Shown in pieces: positions 1 through 10,763 of a DNA stretch of 64,000 nucleotides. This DNA comes from Rebecca billardiae RCC1528 (lineage: Eukaryota; Haptophyta), in assembly GCA_965240325.2 (NCBI GenBank), contig OZ251228.1:2418001-2482000 (forward strand). The letters run 5' to 3'. Numbering within the stretch: position 1 is the stretch's first letter; every line of letters starts with the position of its first letter. The notes below the pieces were generated by a model that made no database searches, was not told where the DNA came from, and worked only from the letters and a program-made list of their open reading frames with translations. A program made the position numbers and the translations under genes.

Positions 1-2610
1 CCGCGGCGGGCATGCGCATCTTGAGCGAGGCCCGCAGGAAGCCGAAGCGGCGCACCGCCTCCGGCGCGCGCGGCATCCTCGCGCGGCCGCGCCGCTCGAA
101 GATGGGCGGGCGGTGCAGCGGCTGCGCGGCCGAGTGCACCTTCTCGTACGACAGCTCGCGCGCCTCCTCGACCGTCAGGATGTCCGTCTCGAACATGGAG
201 GCGATCACGGCGTTCCAGAGCAGTGCCCACTTGCGCTCGATGATCGGGTGCATCGTCGGGTACAGCAGCGCGCGCATCGGCTGCGGCCGCGCCTTGCCGT
301 CCGTCGGGAACACCTGCGCGACGAACGCGGCCGGCAGGTCCGCCATCCGGCGCAGCGGCACCTGCGACGCCGACTTGCGCGGCCCCTGGAAGTACAGGAT
401 GCTCAGCCCGCGGAGCGTGCCGAAGATGACGCAGCCGACGATGTACCAGTGGTACGTGGACGAGAGGTAGACGAGCATGCCCGAGATCCACACGACCAGC
501 TGCTGCATCGAGCGCGTGAGCAGCTCGGGCGCGGCGGCGAGCTGCGGCGGCAGCGTTGGGTCGTTGCTGATCCGTCCGAGCAGCCCGTGCAGGTCGAGCC
601 GCAGCGTGGCGATCGCCACGCCGCGGATCACGACGACGAGCTCGACCATGCCCTTCAGCCCGAAGACGACGAGCCAGAAGAGGACGACCGCGACCCCCGC
701 ATACTGCGGCATGTACACGTTGTTGTCGAACTCCCTCGCCCTGCGCATGAAGGTGCCCGGGTTGAAGGTGGTGCGCAGCACGACCGCGGCCGAGTGCACG
801 ACAAACAGCGTGCGCACCGTCTCGTTCCTCGGGTACGCGAGGAAGACGGCGAAGAGGCCGAGCTGCAGCAGGTACGGCAGCGCCTTGTCCGGCTGCAGCA
901 GCGTCTGCCAGATCGTCGCGCCCGGCTTGAGCCGCATCTTCGCGCCGTCCGCGACGATCTGCACGAGGCCGGGCGCGAGCAGGCCCGCAAAGATGGGCGC
1001 GTTGTCGGTCGGCTTCATCCACTCGCCGTCCGGCACGTACAGCTGGAGCGCGACGAGCAGCAGCATGTAGAAGGAGGCGACGTGGTACGTGATGATGCGC
1101 GCAAAGCCGCCGAGCAGGTTCCACCACGCGTGGATCTCGTTGTGCCGCTTGCACCCGGCGAGCGAGGCCTTCCAGTCGACGTGGCGCAGCGCCTCCCACC
1201 GCTCCTCCTTGGGCAGCTGGATGATGGCGCGCCCGTCGTGCGTCACGATCTTGTTGATGCGCTCGTGCGTCCAGAACTGCTCGTTCCAGTCGTCGTAGTT
1301 GACGCGTGTCTCGGTGTTCCTGAGCGGCCGCTCTATCGGCGCGCCCCTCGCAGAGAGCCCCTTGAAGTTGTACGAGAAGAAGTACTCGTACAGCGGGCGG
1401 ATGTACGCGCGCAAGTAGCGAGACTCGGGCCCCGGCCCAGCGTCCGCCGCCGCCTTCGCCGCCTTCGTCGAGTGGCGCTTCGAGAGCCCCGCCTTGGGCG
1501 TCAGGATGGGCGTCGGCTCGAGCGGGCCCTTCCGCTGGCCCATCCAAGCGTCGTCGAACGGCTGCGACTCCTCGTCCTCCTCCTCCTCATCTTCCGACTC
1601 GAGGATGGACTCGCCGCCCCACGACGGCCGCGCCGAGCGCTCGCCGCCCATCGAGGGGCGCGCAACGCGGTACGCGTTGGTGTGCGCGCGCAGCGTGGCG
1701 AGCGACTGCGCCTCGAGCGTATTCGCCGCGACCGAGCGGCGCGCCGAGGCCGGCCCAGACTGCCCGACCGACAGGCGGCCCGCGTGCGGCGTCTGAGCGC
1801 GGGAGGAGCGGCCGCTGGTGTTGCGTGTCCCCAGCGGGCCGCCGGGCGAGTGCGCGGGCTGGCTCGGCGAGGGCTGGCTCAGCTGAGCGTGCTGCCCGCG
1901 CGTCGACCACCTCTGCTGCTCGCCCTCCGCTGGGCGACCCTCGCGGAGTGTGGGTGTGGGCGGCGCGATGACCGGCGGCGGCCGTGAGACGGACGCCCAC
2001 GTGCTCGTGCCCGCGTCTGCGACGGCGAGCAGCGGCCCGCTCGGCGAGGGGGGGGCGGCGGCCACGGCGTCCTCGGCCGCCCTCGCCTGCGCGGCCGCAT
2101 ACGCCGCCTCCTCCGCCTTCACCGCCAGCTCCTCCGCGCTCGGCGGCGGCGGCACGTACTGGCGCGCGCACTCGAAGAAAAAGCAGAGAATCTCGGGGCA
2201 GAAGCGGATGTTGCCCGCCTCGCCCCACAGGCAGAGGTAGAGCGCGAGCTCGCGCAGCCGCTGCGCGTGGTTGGGCACGCGGTACTTGATGAACACGATG
2301 TGCCGCCGCCGCTCGAATGAGTGCAGCCCCGAGCTCACGTCCAGCCAGCGCTCGAACGACTCGAAGGTGAGGTCGTGCAGCTTCTTCGCGCCGATCAGCT
2401 CGTCCTGGTACGCCGCCGTGGTCGCCGCCCACATCTGCGTGAGGTGCACGTGCTGGTTGGCCACCGAGTCCGGGTCGAAGCCGTAGATGTGCTCCAGCTC
2501 GATGAACATCTTCGCGAGGTCGTCGATCGCCTCGCCGGAGAGGTTTGTCGCGGGCGTGTTGCCCGAGATGAGCGCGGACTCGGGCGCGCGCCGCGGCGCT
2601 TGAGCCTGCG

Positions 2611-2656
<46 letters not shown>

Positions 2657-5436
2657 CGCCAGGTCGCCGTGCGGCGCGCCCGCCGCGCCCGCGCCCGCCG
2701 CGCCCGCGCCCAGCGCGGCGCTCGCGCCGCCTTCGCCGGCCCCGGCGGGCTCCAAGTCCTCCTTCGAGGACGAGACGAACCCCCTGCGCAGGCCCTTCCC
2801 GTGCGGGCTGTCAGCGCCCGCGCGCACTGGCACGAGTCGGTCCAGCCCGGCCTTGTCGCGCGGGCGGCGAGAGTAGCCGCGGGTCATGCGCGCACGCGCG
2901 CGGAGCTTCGCCCTCGAGCTCAAGCGCCGCGCCTTCGCCGCCGCCGCCGCGGCCAGCTCGCTCGCCCGCTCGCGCATCAGCGGGTGCGCGAGCGGGACGA
3001 GCACGCACGCCCAGCAGCACGCGACCACAGCCATCACCCAGAGCCACCACGGCTCGGGCGGGCGCTGCCAGCAGTAGCCCATCTTGCCGAGCAGCGCGCA
3101 GCACTCCGCGCCGCCGTGCACCTCCTCCGCCCACGCGCGCAGCACGTGGTTCGCGCGCTGCCGAATCGAGCAGCCGCGGTACTTGCCGCCGGGCATCACG
3201 TTGAGGCACGCCTCGATGCCGGCGCTCGCGTTCACGCGCGTGTGCGTCTCGTTCATCGCGCGGTCGCACTGCAGCGCGATGATCTCCTCGAGGTCCTCGT
3301 ACTTGTCGAAGGGGAGCGCCGTGCAGATCGGCTCCGCGCGCGGGACCGCCGCGAAGTCGTGGTCCGACAGGTTGCGGCACGTCTTCCCCCAGCCCACGCT
3401 GCGCGCACGGCAGAGCGGCCCGCACCAGTCCTGCTCGCAGATGCAGATGTGCGAGTCTGTCTCCGTGCAGTTGGCGTCCCACGAGGCGCACTGCACCTTG
3501 GTGCACGTGCCGTGCGGCCCGCAGTAGGCGGGATCGGTCAGGTTGCACTCCCGCCCGCCGTACACGATCTCCTTGTAGTACTCCTCCTCGAGGTACGGCG
3601 TGTAGAAGACGCGGTGCTCGTGGATGAACTCGTGCGTCGGCAGGTGCGGCGGGTCGCACGTGAGCTGCTCCTTGCCCTCCTCCTGGTAGAGGCGGATGTG
3701 CTCGATCTCGTACCGCGCGGGCAGCTCGGCGCACAGCTCGCCCAGCCACTCCCGGTTGTTCAGGTACTCGCCCGTCTGGTCGTCGTAGATGATGCACGTC
3801 GTGCACACGGAGCGCTTGCAGTCGACGCAGCAGTCGCACGCGTACTCGGGGCACCAGCGCCAGCCCCAGCGCGGCGCCATGTCGATGTTGAGGATGAAGT
3901 ACATGGCCTCGCGCGGCATCTCGCGCGGGAGCATGGTGCCCGACATGTCGGACGTGTACGGGCTCCCGGCCACGTCCTTGAACGTCATCGGCCGCTCCTT
4001 CGCAACCGACCACGCCGGCACGTGGAACTGCTTGTTGTCGTCGAGCGTGAAGAAGGTGAAGCCGTCAGGGCCCGTCTTCCACTGCGCCTGCCACGTGTGC
4101 TGCTCGGAGAAGTGGGTCTCCCTGAGCATCGTGCACGCGGAGAAGGCGTCGGTGTGCATCAGCTTGCCGTGCGGGTAGTACTCGTCGCCCTGCGCGCACG
4201 CGCAGCACGGTGGGAGCAGGCGACGCGGATCGCGTGAGAGAGCGCGCGCGCGCGGGCGCGTGCGCGCTCGCGCGCGCTCGCGACACGCACCCAAAACTCG
4301 TAGTTGATCGCGACGTCGTAGTACGTGCCGTACGGCTGGTACGGGCCGTCGGGGGTGGTCGAGTTCACGTCGTTCAGCCCGTACCTGTCCGCCCACGGGT
4401 ACAGCTCCTCGTAGTACTGCAGCTTGACGGTGCCGTCCACGTCCGTGTAATTCTCGGGCACGCAGCCGAGCACCGGCCGCTCGAGCGCGTACTTGTGCTG
4501 CCCCGGCCCGGCCTGCACGGAGGTGCACACGAAGGGCTGCTTCGTGCGGATGCGGCGGAGCATGTCGGCCGGCTGTGGCCCGCAGATCCCGCCGTCGACC
4601 TTGCTCTGGTAGTCGTACAGGTAGTTTCCAGGCATCGTCTCGATGATGTCAATCTCGGGCGCGCCTCGGCCCACGCCGTAGTCGCACTTGTGCAGCTTCT
4701 GCGAGCCGAACTGGTTGGCCTCGTAGTCCTTCTCATCAGGGCACTGGTCGAAGTTGAACGGCCAGACATTGTCCGTGCTGTCCTTGAACGTCGCGCGCCC
4801 CAGGTTGCCCATCAGCCAGAAGGCGGGCCACAGCCCGCCGACGTCGTGCCGCGCGGGCATCTGCGCCTTTAACTCCATGAAGCCCTCGGTGAAGCAGAAC
4901 TTGTTCCTGCGAGGAGGCGGGGCGGGGCGGGGCGGCGGGCTGGCGGGTCGGCGGCGAGCGTGCGACGCGCACGCGCGCGCGCGCGCGCACGCGCGCGATC
5001 CGCACCATGTCTGCATCATGGGCGTCTGATAGTAGCGCATCAGGTCCGGGTCGTACGGAGAGTACCAGTTCTCGTTGTTTGCGACGAGGACGAGCTTGCC
5101 GCCTTCGGTCCACGCGAGCGACGAGTTGTAGTAGTTGTACTGGTAGTTACTGTAGACCGGCGCGTTGAGCCCCGTCCACAGCGGGTCGTCGCCGTCGTTG
5201 AACGTGCGGTTGTCCATCTCGAACTCGTCCGAGTACACGAGCTTGTACCGGATGCCGCGCCTGGTGATCCAGCGGGCCTCCATCGGCGTTTCCGGGTCGA
5301 CGTACTCGGTCCACTCCACGTCATCCTCTGCGGCCACCCCAGGCGCCACGGCAGGCAGCAGGAGCGCGAGCAACGCCACCGCGAGGCGGCGCCGTGCCAA
5401 AGCCGCGCCAAGGGGTGCGTGTCGCGCGACACCCAT
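1..5436 (-). CDS. Fused SKN1/KRE6-type beta-glucan transglycosylase and GT48 1,3-beta-glucan synthase (3' partial)
   Basis: Exons read 5436-5006, 4906-4291 and 4189-<1 (GTGCGG..CAG and GTGCGT..CAG introns of 99 and 101 bp; reading frame restored exactly at both). Residues 1-~37 look like a signal peptide (MGVARHAPL then a Leu/Ala core). Residues ~45-550 match the SKN1/KRE6 (GH16-like) family, including the ExDxxE-type motif EIDIIE near residue 230. A Cys-rich EGF-like stretch follows (~560-610), then one membrane helix (~727-750). The same frame continues without a stop into a GT48/callose-synthase N-terminal region: LCLWGEAGNIRFCPEILCFF (~990-1020) is the FKS1 domain-1 signature, followed by a ~220-aa Ser/Pro/acidic low-complexity insert, then several membrane helices and ALLWNAVIASMFETDILTVE near the left edge. 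The GT48 catalytic domain lies outside the window. An internal ATG at 2887 could start a separate synthase, but no stop or splice site separates the halves. Expected role: chrysolaminarin or wall beta-1,3/1,6-glucan synthesis at a secretory or vacuolar membrane. Confidence 0.85.
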
Positions 5437-5583
5437 CGTCGATCGCTCGTTGGCCGGCGCGCCTTGCCTCGCCGTCCGCCGTTCCGGTTCCGGTAATCCG
5501 GTCGGGTCGAAGAGGAGACGAACACACGCCGAGCACAACGGTCTCGCCGAGCGCACTCCTCGAGCTCGGGGGAGCGATCGAAA
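5437..5583. promoter_or_regulatory. Short divergent intergenic region, probable bidirectional promoter
   Basis: Only 147 bp separate the glucan synthase start codon (minus) from the NEDD1 start codon (plus). Both 5' UTRs and both core promoters must fit here or overlap the neighbouring gene. I see no TATA-like box; the sequence is GC-rich. The function is inferred from gene orientation only. Confidence 0.4.
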
Positions 5584-8371
5584 ATGCAGCTCGCCACCGC
5601 CGCCGACAGCGTGCTCGTGTGGGACGCGTCGTCGCTGGTGGAGCCACAGCTTGAGTACCGCGAGCACGGCGACGCGCAAGTCTACTGCGCCCGATGGAAC
5701 CACAACGTACGGCCGCGTGCGACCGGCGTGCGCCGCGCGCGCGCCGCGCGGCGGCGAGGATGGAGGGCGGCGCGTCACCCTGCCCTCTCCCGCGGGCGCT
5801 CCCGCGCGCGCTCCCGCGCGCGCCTGCCCCGTGCGCGCCCCGTGGCTGCAGAATCGGGTGATCGCCTCGTCCGGCGATGACGGCAGCATCCTCCTGCACA
5901 GCGATGCCGGCACGCGCGATCTGATGGGCGCGGAGCCGGGCGCGCACTCGCCCGCGCTCGCGCTCGCCTTCAGCGGCGGCTCGCGCTTCCTATGCGCGGG
6001 CGGGGCGGACTCGGTGATCAGGCTGTGGGATCTGAGGCAGCAGGCGAGCGCGGCCCGCCCGCGCCGGATCCACGCGCACGGCTCGGCCGTCACGTGCGTG
6101 TGCTGGGCGCCCGAGCGCGCGGCCGACTCGGCGCGCATGCTGCTCACCGCCGGCTCGGAGCTCGGCGAGGTGACGACGCACGCCGTGCGCGCGCCGGACG
6201 ACGAGCCGGCGTGTGTCTCGCGGCTGATGCTCGGCGACGGCCAGCTCGACCTGGCGTGCACCGCCGTGCAGTACTCGCCCATCCGGCGCACGACGCTCGC
6301 GAGCGCCGACTCGTCCGGCGCGGTGCGGCTGTGGGACATTGCCGCGGCGTCGCGCGACGGCGCGGACGGCGGCGCGCCGACGCACGAGTTCGCCGAGCAC
6401 TCGCTGCCGTGCGCGGGGCTGGCGTGGTCCGCCGTGAACCAGCTGCTCCTCGCCTCCGTCGGCGCGGACGGCACCATCGTCTTCTACGACACGGCGCAGC
6501 GCAAGGCGGTGAAGCGCGTGCAGCTGGACAGCGGGCTCACGTGCGCCGCCTTCTTCGGCGACGGCGTGACGATCGCGGTGGGCACCGACGAGGGCGCCGT
6601 GCACCTCTTCGACCTGCGCAAGAGCCTCACGCCGCTGCAGAGCGCCGTCGCCTCGGCGAGCGGCTCGCCCGTCGCGGACATCATGTTCCAGCACGTGCTC
6701 GCGCCGCCCGCCACCGCGCCCTCGCCCTCGCCCTCGCCCTCGGCCGCGGACGCGGACGCGGACGCACGCGAGCGCACGCCGGGCAGCGGCGAGCGCCCAG
6801 CCGCAGCCGGCGCGGCCGACGAGCCAGCGCCCACCCGCCAGCACGGGCGGGCCGAGCGCGTCTCGCCCGAGCTGCGCGAGCAGTACCCGCCCGTCGCCGA
6901 GCTGCAGCGCGGCGTGCGCCGAGGCTCGGAGGACAAGCTGAGCGCGCGCGCGCCGCCGCCGCCGCCGCCGCACAAGCACGCCCCTGCCGCCGACGGCGCG
7001 CATGGGCACTCACGCCACGCGTCCGACCCGGAGGACGACTCCGGAGCCCGTGCGCCCCTGAGCGCGCTCGAGAACACCAAGCCCACGCGCTCGGGCACCG
7101 CGCAGCCGGAGGCGCCCTCGGCCAGCGGCGATGGCGCGCCAAGCCTGCGGCGCGCGCCCGCCCAGCCGCCGTCAGCAGCCGGCGCGGAGGTGCGCACCCC
7201 CAGCGCCGAGTCGGGCGCCGGCTCGCGCGCGCGCGCCACGGCCGCCGAGGAGGGGCGTGGCAGCGGCGACGCGCGCAGCGGGCCGACGGGCGCGCACGCA
7301 CGCGCCCCCCGCGCCGCGCCTGAGGCCACGCCGTGGCTGGGCGGCACGGCGCAGGCCGAGCGCGGCGGCGGCAGGCACGCGGCCGCACTGCTCTCGCCGG
7401 AGGGCCCGGCAGGCTCTGGCGCGCCCATCCCACAGCCGGTCTTCAGCGACGTGGGCTCGGAGGCGCGCAGCGGCAGCGGGGCGGCCTCGTCACGCAGCGG
7501 GCGCGGGGACGGGCCGGACGCTGCGGCGGCGCGCGCGCCTGAGCTGCGCGCGCCGACGCCCGCCTCGACCTCGCCTGCCGCGGCCAGCGGGGGCGAGCGG
7601 GCGGGCGCTGCGCACGCGCGCCACGCGCATCGCGCGTCGAGTGTGTCGGTCAGCTCGGCGAGCACTGTCGCCTGCAGCACAGGCTACGAGGTGCGCGCGC
7701 GCGCAGCCGTGCGCGCGTACGCACCACCGCAGCGCCGCGCGCTCGGCGGCGTGGCCGGTTTGGAGGGCGTGCTGCGTGCGGCTGCGACCCCCTCGGCGCC
7801 GTACTCACGCCCACCCGCCCAACCCCCGCCCCCCCCCCCGCCCCGACCCCCTCGCCGCTCTAGGCGGTGGCGTGCGCCACCGGCGCTGCGGCAGCGCCCG
7901 CCCCGTTGGCCACCACCTTCGCAGCGGAGCTGGCCGCGAGCTCCACCCAGCTGGGCGCAAAGCTGGAGGAGGCGCTGCAGGACACGCGCGAGGCGCTGCA
8001 CGCCGACATTCGGGACCTGCACGTCGAGCTGCTGCGCCAGTTCCAGCTGTGCACGGTGCGCCGCGGTCGGGCCGCGCGGGCTGCGCGCACGGCCGAGCGT
8101 GCGCTGCGCTGGGCAGGCTGTGCACGGCAGTGGCGCGCGCGCGCGAGTCCACAAGAGCGTGCGGCACCGTCGCGCTCGAGAGGTGCGCGAGCGCTCACAT
8201 GCCCCGCGCGCGCCGACGCCGCCTGTTCGCCAGGCACACTTTGAGCGGCAGCTCGAGCGCAACAACGAGCAGGTGCGGGCGCTCAGTGCCGAGGTGGGCG
8301 ACTTGCGCGCGCAGAACGCGTCGCTCGCAGCTCAGCTGCAGGACCGTGACGGAGTTCATCCCGCCGACTAG
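5584..8371 (+). CDS. NEDD1: NEDD1-like WD40 protein, gamma-tubulin ring complex recruitment factor
   Basis: Exons 5584-5706, 5852-7690, 7864-8055 and 8234-8371, all junctions phase 0, about 763 aa (human NEDD1 is about 660). The N-terminal ~300 residues form a WD40 propeller that follows NEDD1 closely: ASSGDDGS, SVIRLWDLR, SGAVRLWDI, NQLLLASVGADGTIVFYDT and GTDEGAVHLFDLR appear in order. A long disordered Ala/Pro/Ser-rich linker follows. The C-terminus carries the family's gamma-tubulin-binding helix (ALHADIRDLHVELLRQFQL, exon 3) and a short coiled coil (exon 4, ending AAQLQDRDGVHPAD). NEDD1 targets gamma-tubulin ring complexes to centrosomes, basal bodies and spindles. The second intron (7691-7863) is the least certain junction: the intervening sequence is also open in the exon 2 frame. 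Family identity rests on both the propeller and the C-terminal helix. Confidence 0.85.
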
Positions 8372-8788
8372 CGCGTTCGGCTCGCAGGCCCATCATGGAT
8401 TCACGGCATTCACGCGCCGGCGGGATCAGCGCACTGTTAGCAGCAGCGCAATATCATCAATAATATATATATATTAATATATATATTAATATATATAGAT
8501 AGATAGATATATACTATATAGAGAGATAGAGATAGAGATAGATCAGATAGCCGTCCTGGAAGGGCCTGCGCCATCCAGATGCAGCGAGGAGGCGAGGCAC
8601 ACGCCGGGCAGGGCGAAGCCACGCGGCGAGATACCAGACTCTATACATATTGAATATGGGATTTTTGTTCCTCGGAAACATCAAAGACAAAGTGCGAGCG
8701 GCAGCCGCTCAGGCCCGGAGCGCGCTACACCGGACTGGCCGCTCGACCGCGGGCTCGACGCCGACAGACGCGCGGTGTGAATATACAC

Positions 8789-8791
<3 letters not shown>

Positions 8792-8866
<75 letters not shown>
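8792..8866. repeat. (CA)n microsatellite, followed by short (TA)n
   Basis: About 37 uninterrupted CA units, then TATATA to about 8879. Low-complexity sequence downstream of NEDD1 with no coding potential. Confidence 0.97.
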
Positions 8867-8879
<13 letters not shown>

Positions 8880-9214
8880 TGTGGGGTTATTGGCACAATA
8901 ACTGATTGTCTAAGAGGACGGTGGGAGCGCAATGCGTTGTACCAACACCTGCCTGCCATTCGGCCTGAGCCAGGCGGCCGAGCTCAGGTCCGGCTGCCAT
9001 CTCGGCCACCCTCTTCTCGTTCCACGAGGGCTTTCGAGCCTGCTCTGTGCGCACGCACGACGGCCTAGAACGGCTTACTCGCTGCTCTGCTCCTGGGCCT
9101 TAGGCTAATAGGCGAGGTTGGCATGATGGCGGTCAGGACGGCCAATATCATAAAGTCTGGCATCTCGCCGCGTGGCTCCGCCCTGTCCGGCGTGTGCCTC
9201 GCCTCCTCGCTGCA

Positions 9215-9281
9215 TCTATATCTATATCTATATCTATATCTATATCTATATCTATATCTATATCTATATCTATATCTATAT

Positions 9282-9345
<64 letters not shown>
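9215..9345. repeat. (TATATC)n, (TA)n and (GT)n microsatellite cluster
   Basis: Roughly 11 TATATC hexamers (9215-9280), then TA repeats, then about 23 GT units to 9344. The hexamer abuts the right arm of the inverted repeat at 9143-9216. Confidence 0.95.
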
Positions 9346-9356
<11 letters not shown>

Positions 9357-9720
9357 CGCGTCAGCGCGCGCGCGCCGGACGATAAATTAAATATCATGTA
9401 TGCTGCATTATACTTAATATATATATATATCATCTTCACCATGACCAATGTCCAATCCGCCTGATCGTCCAACGGCAGCGGCGGCGCGCGGAACTTCCGT
9501 TAGTAGTGACAGTGGCCGCGCGCCGACTCCGGGCGGCGGCCCTCCGTGGCTCCGATCATCCGAATCGTAGTTACCGTGTCCGCCTGTTCCGGATGGAGGC
9601 GTTCTTGGAGCACCGCCTCGATTCGGGGCACTTGGCTCGGACGGTTGGCACCGACGGCAGCCAGGCCGCCGCAGCCGAGACAGACATCGACGGGGTGGCT
9701 GGGAACACGCTGACAACGGC

Positions 9721-10428
9721 TTAGTCGGTCGCAGCGTCGGTCGCAGCATCGCGCAAACAGGCAAGCTCAATGTACAACTTGGCAAGGTCCCGAAAGTGAG
9801 CACCGTATGAGTGAGCGTCAGAGACGCTCGTCCCAAGCCTGAAGTGAGCATCACTCCAGTCAATGACAGAATGGAGTACCTGCAGCGGGGAAGAGCGCGG
9901 AGGCACCCACCTTGCGCCCCTGCAGTGGACTGTGCGCGACTGGAGGTCGTACGCGATGCGCTTGTAGCCACCCATGTCGGGATGGTTCTCACGGAGGCCG
10001 TAGTAGGACATTTGGGCATACGCAAGCGCGTCCAGCAGCTGCTCGTCCGTAGGACAAGTGGGCACACCACCGCGCGGCGGCGTGAAGTCCACAGACCGCC
10101 TGCGGACTTCACGCCGATATACGCGCAACTCGCAGGCGAGGGAGCCAGCATACTTCAAGTCGAAGCCAACTCCGCAGGGTCCAGGCGCCACAAGAACCGA
10201 GCGATCGCGTGCCACGTTGCACCAACGCCGGCATGCGCGGTTTTCCGTTTCAGTCATGACGTTCTCCTCGGAATCATAGCCCACATCGAGCGCAAACTGG
10301 GGATCAGGGTCCATGAGGCCGTGCGAGAGCGTACGCCTCGTGCCGAGAGCGCGATGAAGTCGTGCCACGAGCCGGCCCAAATGCGTCACCACCGTCCTTC
10401 CACGGACCAAGGGGGTTCGACGGACCAT
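9721..10428 (-). CDS. Hypothetical protein, 235 aa
   Basis: An ATG-started frame with balanced composition (many Tyr, Asp, His, Asn residues), unlike the Arg/Ala-rich shadow frames common in this DNA. The most protein-like stretch is around TDEQLLDALAYAQMSYYGLR, followed by a Tyr/Asp-rich segment. I recognise no family and no signal peptide or membrane helix. The gene is divergent from the dioxygenase at 10764, with 335 bp between. A very short intron around 9870-9910 (GTGGGT..CTGCAG) is possible but not needed, as the frame is open throughout. A later in-frame Met (about 10314) is an alternative start. Confidence 0.45.
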   Translation of the reverse strand: MVRRTPLVRGRTVVTHLGRLVARLHRALGTRRTLSHGLMDPDPQFALDVGYDSEENVMTETENRACRRWCNVARDRSVLVAPGPCGVGFDLKYAGSLACELRVYRREVRRRSVDFTPPRGGVPTCPTDEQLLDALAYAQMSYYGLRENHPDMGGYKRIAYDLQSRTVHCRGARWVPPRSSPLQVLHSVIDWSDAHFRLGTSVSDAHSYGAHFRDLAKLYIELACLRDAATDAATD

Positions 10429-10763
10429 CTAAACCCCAGCCTTCCGGACTCCACGACGCAGCGCGGCGCTGCGCCGCTAGTTTGTCAAGTTACCCGCGGC
10501 GCGTGGCGCGCTTTCCCATTGGCCGTGGTCGGTGACCGCCACATGCCTGCAGAACTACTTTATTACTCATTCGGATGCAAGCATAGTAGCAGTACCCCCA
10601 TATAGGGGTATTGTACTGCTTACAAGACGCGAGAGGATCTTGGACCACCACACGAAAACCGGGGATGGGCCGCGCGGGTGGGCGCATCGTCGCGTGAACG
10701 AGCTGGTGCAAGAGCTTCGTGCGCGGCACCCTGCCGTTCGGACAGCGCGATCACAGCGCCGCC

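Larger units (their letters stand above)
8455..9360. mobile_element. Compound microsatellite / inverted-repeat element (MITE-like)
   Basis: An ~75-bp imperfect inverted repeat (8578-8652 against 9143-9216, core GATGCAGCGAGGAGGCGAGG) is flanked outside by AT/GATA-type repeats on the left (8460-8545) and (TATATC)n on the right (9216-9280). A (CA)n tract lies inside and a (GT)n tract outside the right arm. The two arms and their attached microsatellites are complementary, so the region can fold back. There is no transposase frame. I did not find clear target-site duplications. Confidence 0.55.

Noticed and set aside
113-1987. 624-codon plus-strand frame
   Set aside because: Antisense to the glucan synthase part, which has recognisable FKS1 motifs on the minus strand.
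2885-2887. Separate start codon for the glucan synthase at the internal ATG
   Set aside because: It is possible, but the upstream frame is fully open through the transglycosylase and membrane helix, so a fusion is the simpler reading. Kept as an alternative in the gene entry.
2321-4237. 638-codon plus-strand frame
   Set aside because: It is antisense to the transglycosylase-synthase fusion, Arg/Ala/Val-rich and without motifs. Long antisense frames are expected at this GC content.
9811-10605. 264-codon plus-strand frame
   Set aside because: Antisense to the more protein-like minus-strand frame and without recognisable motifs.
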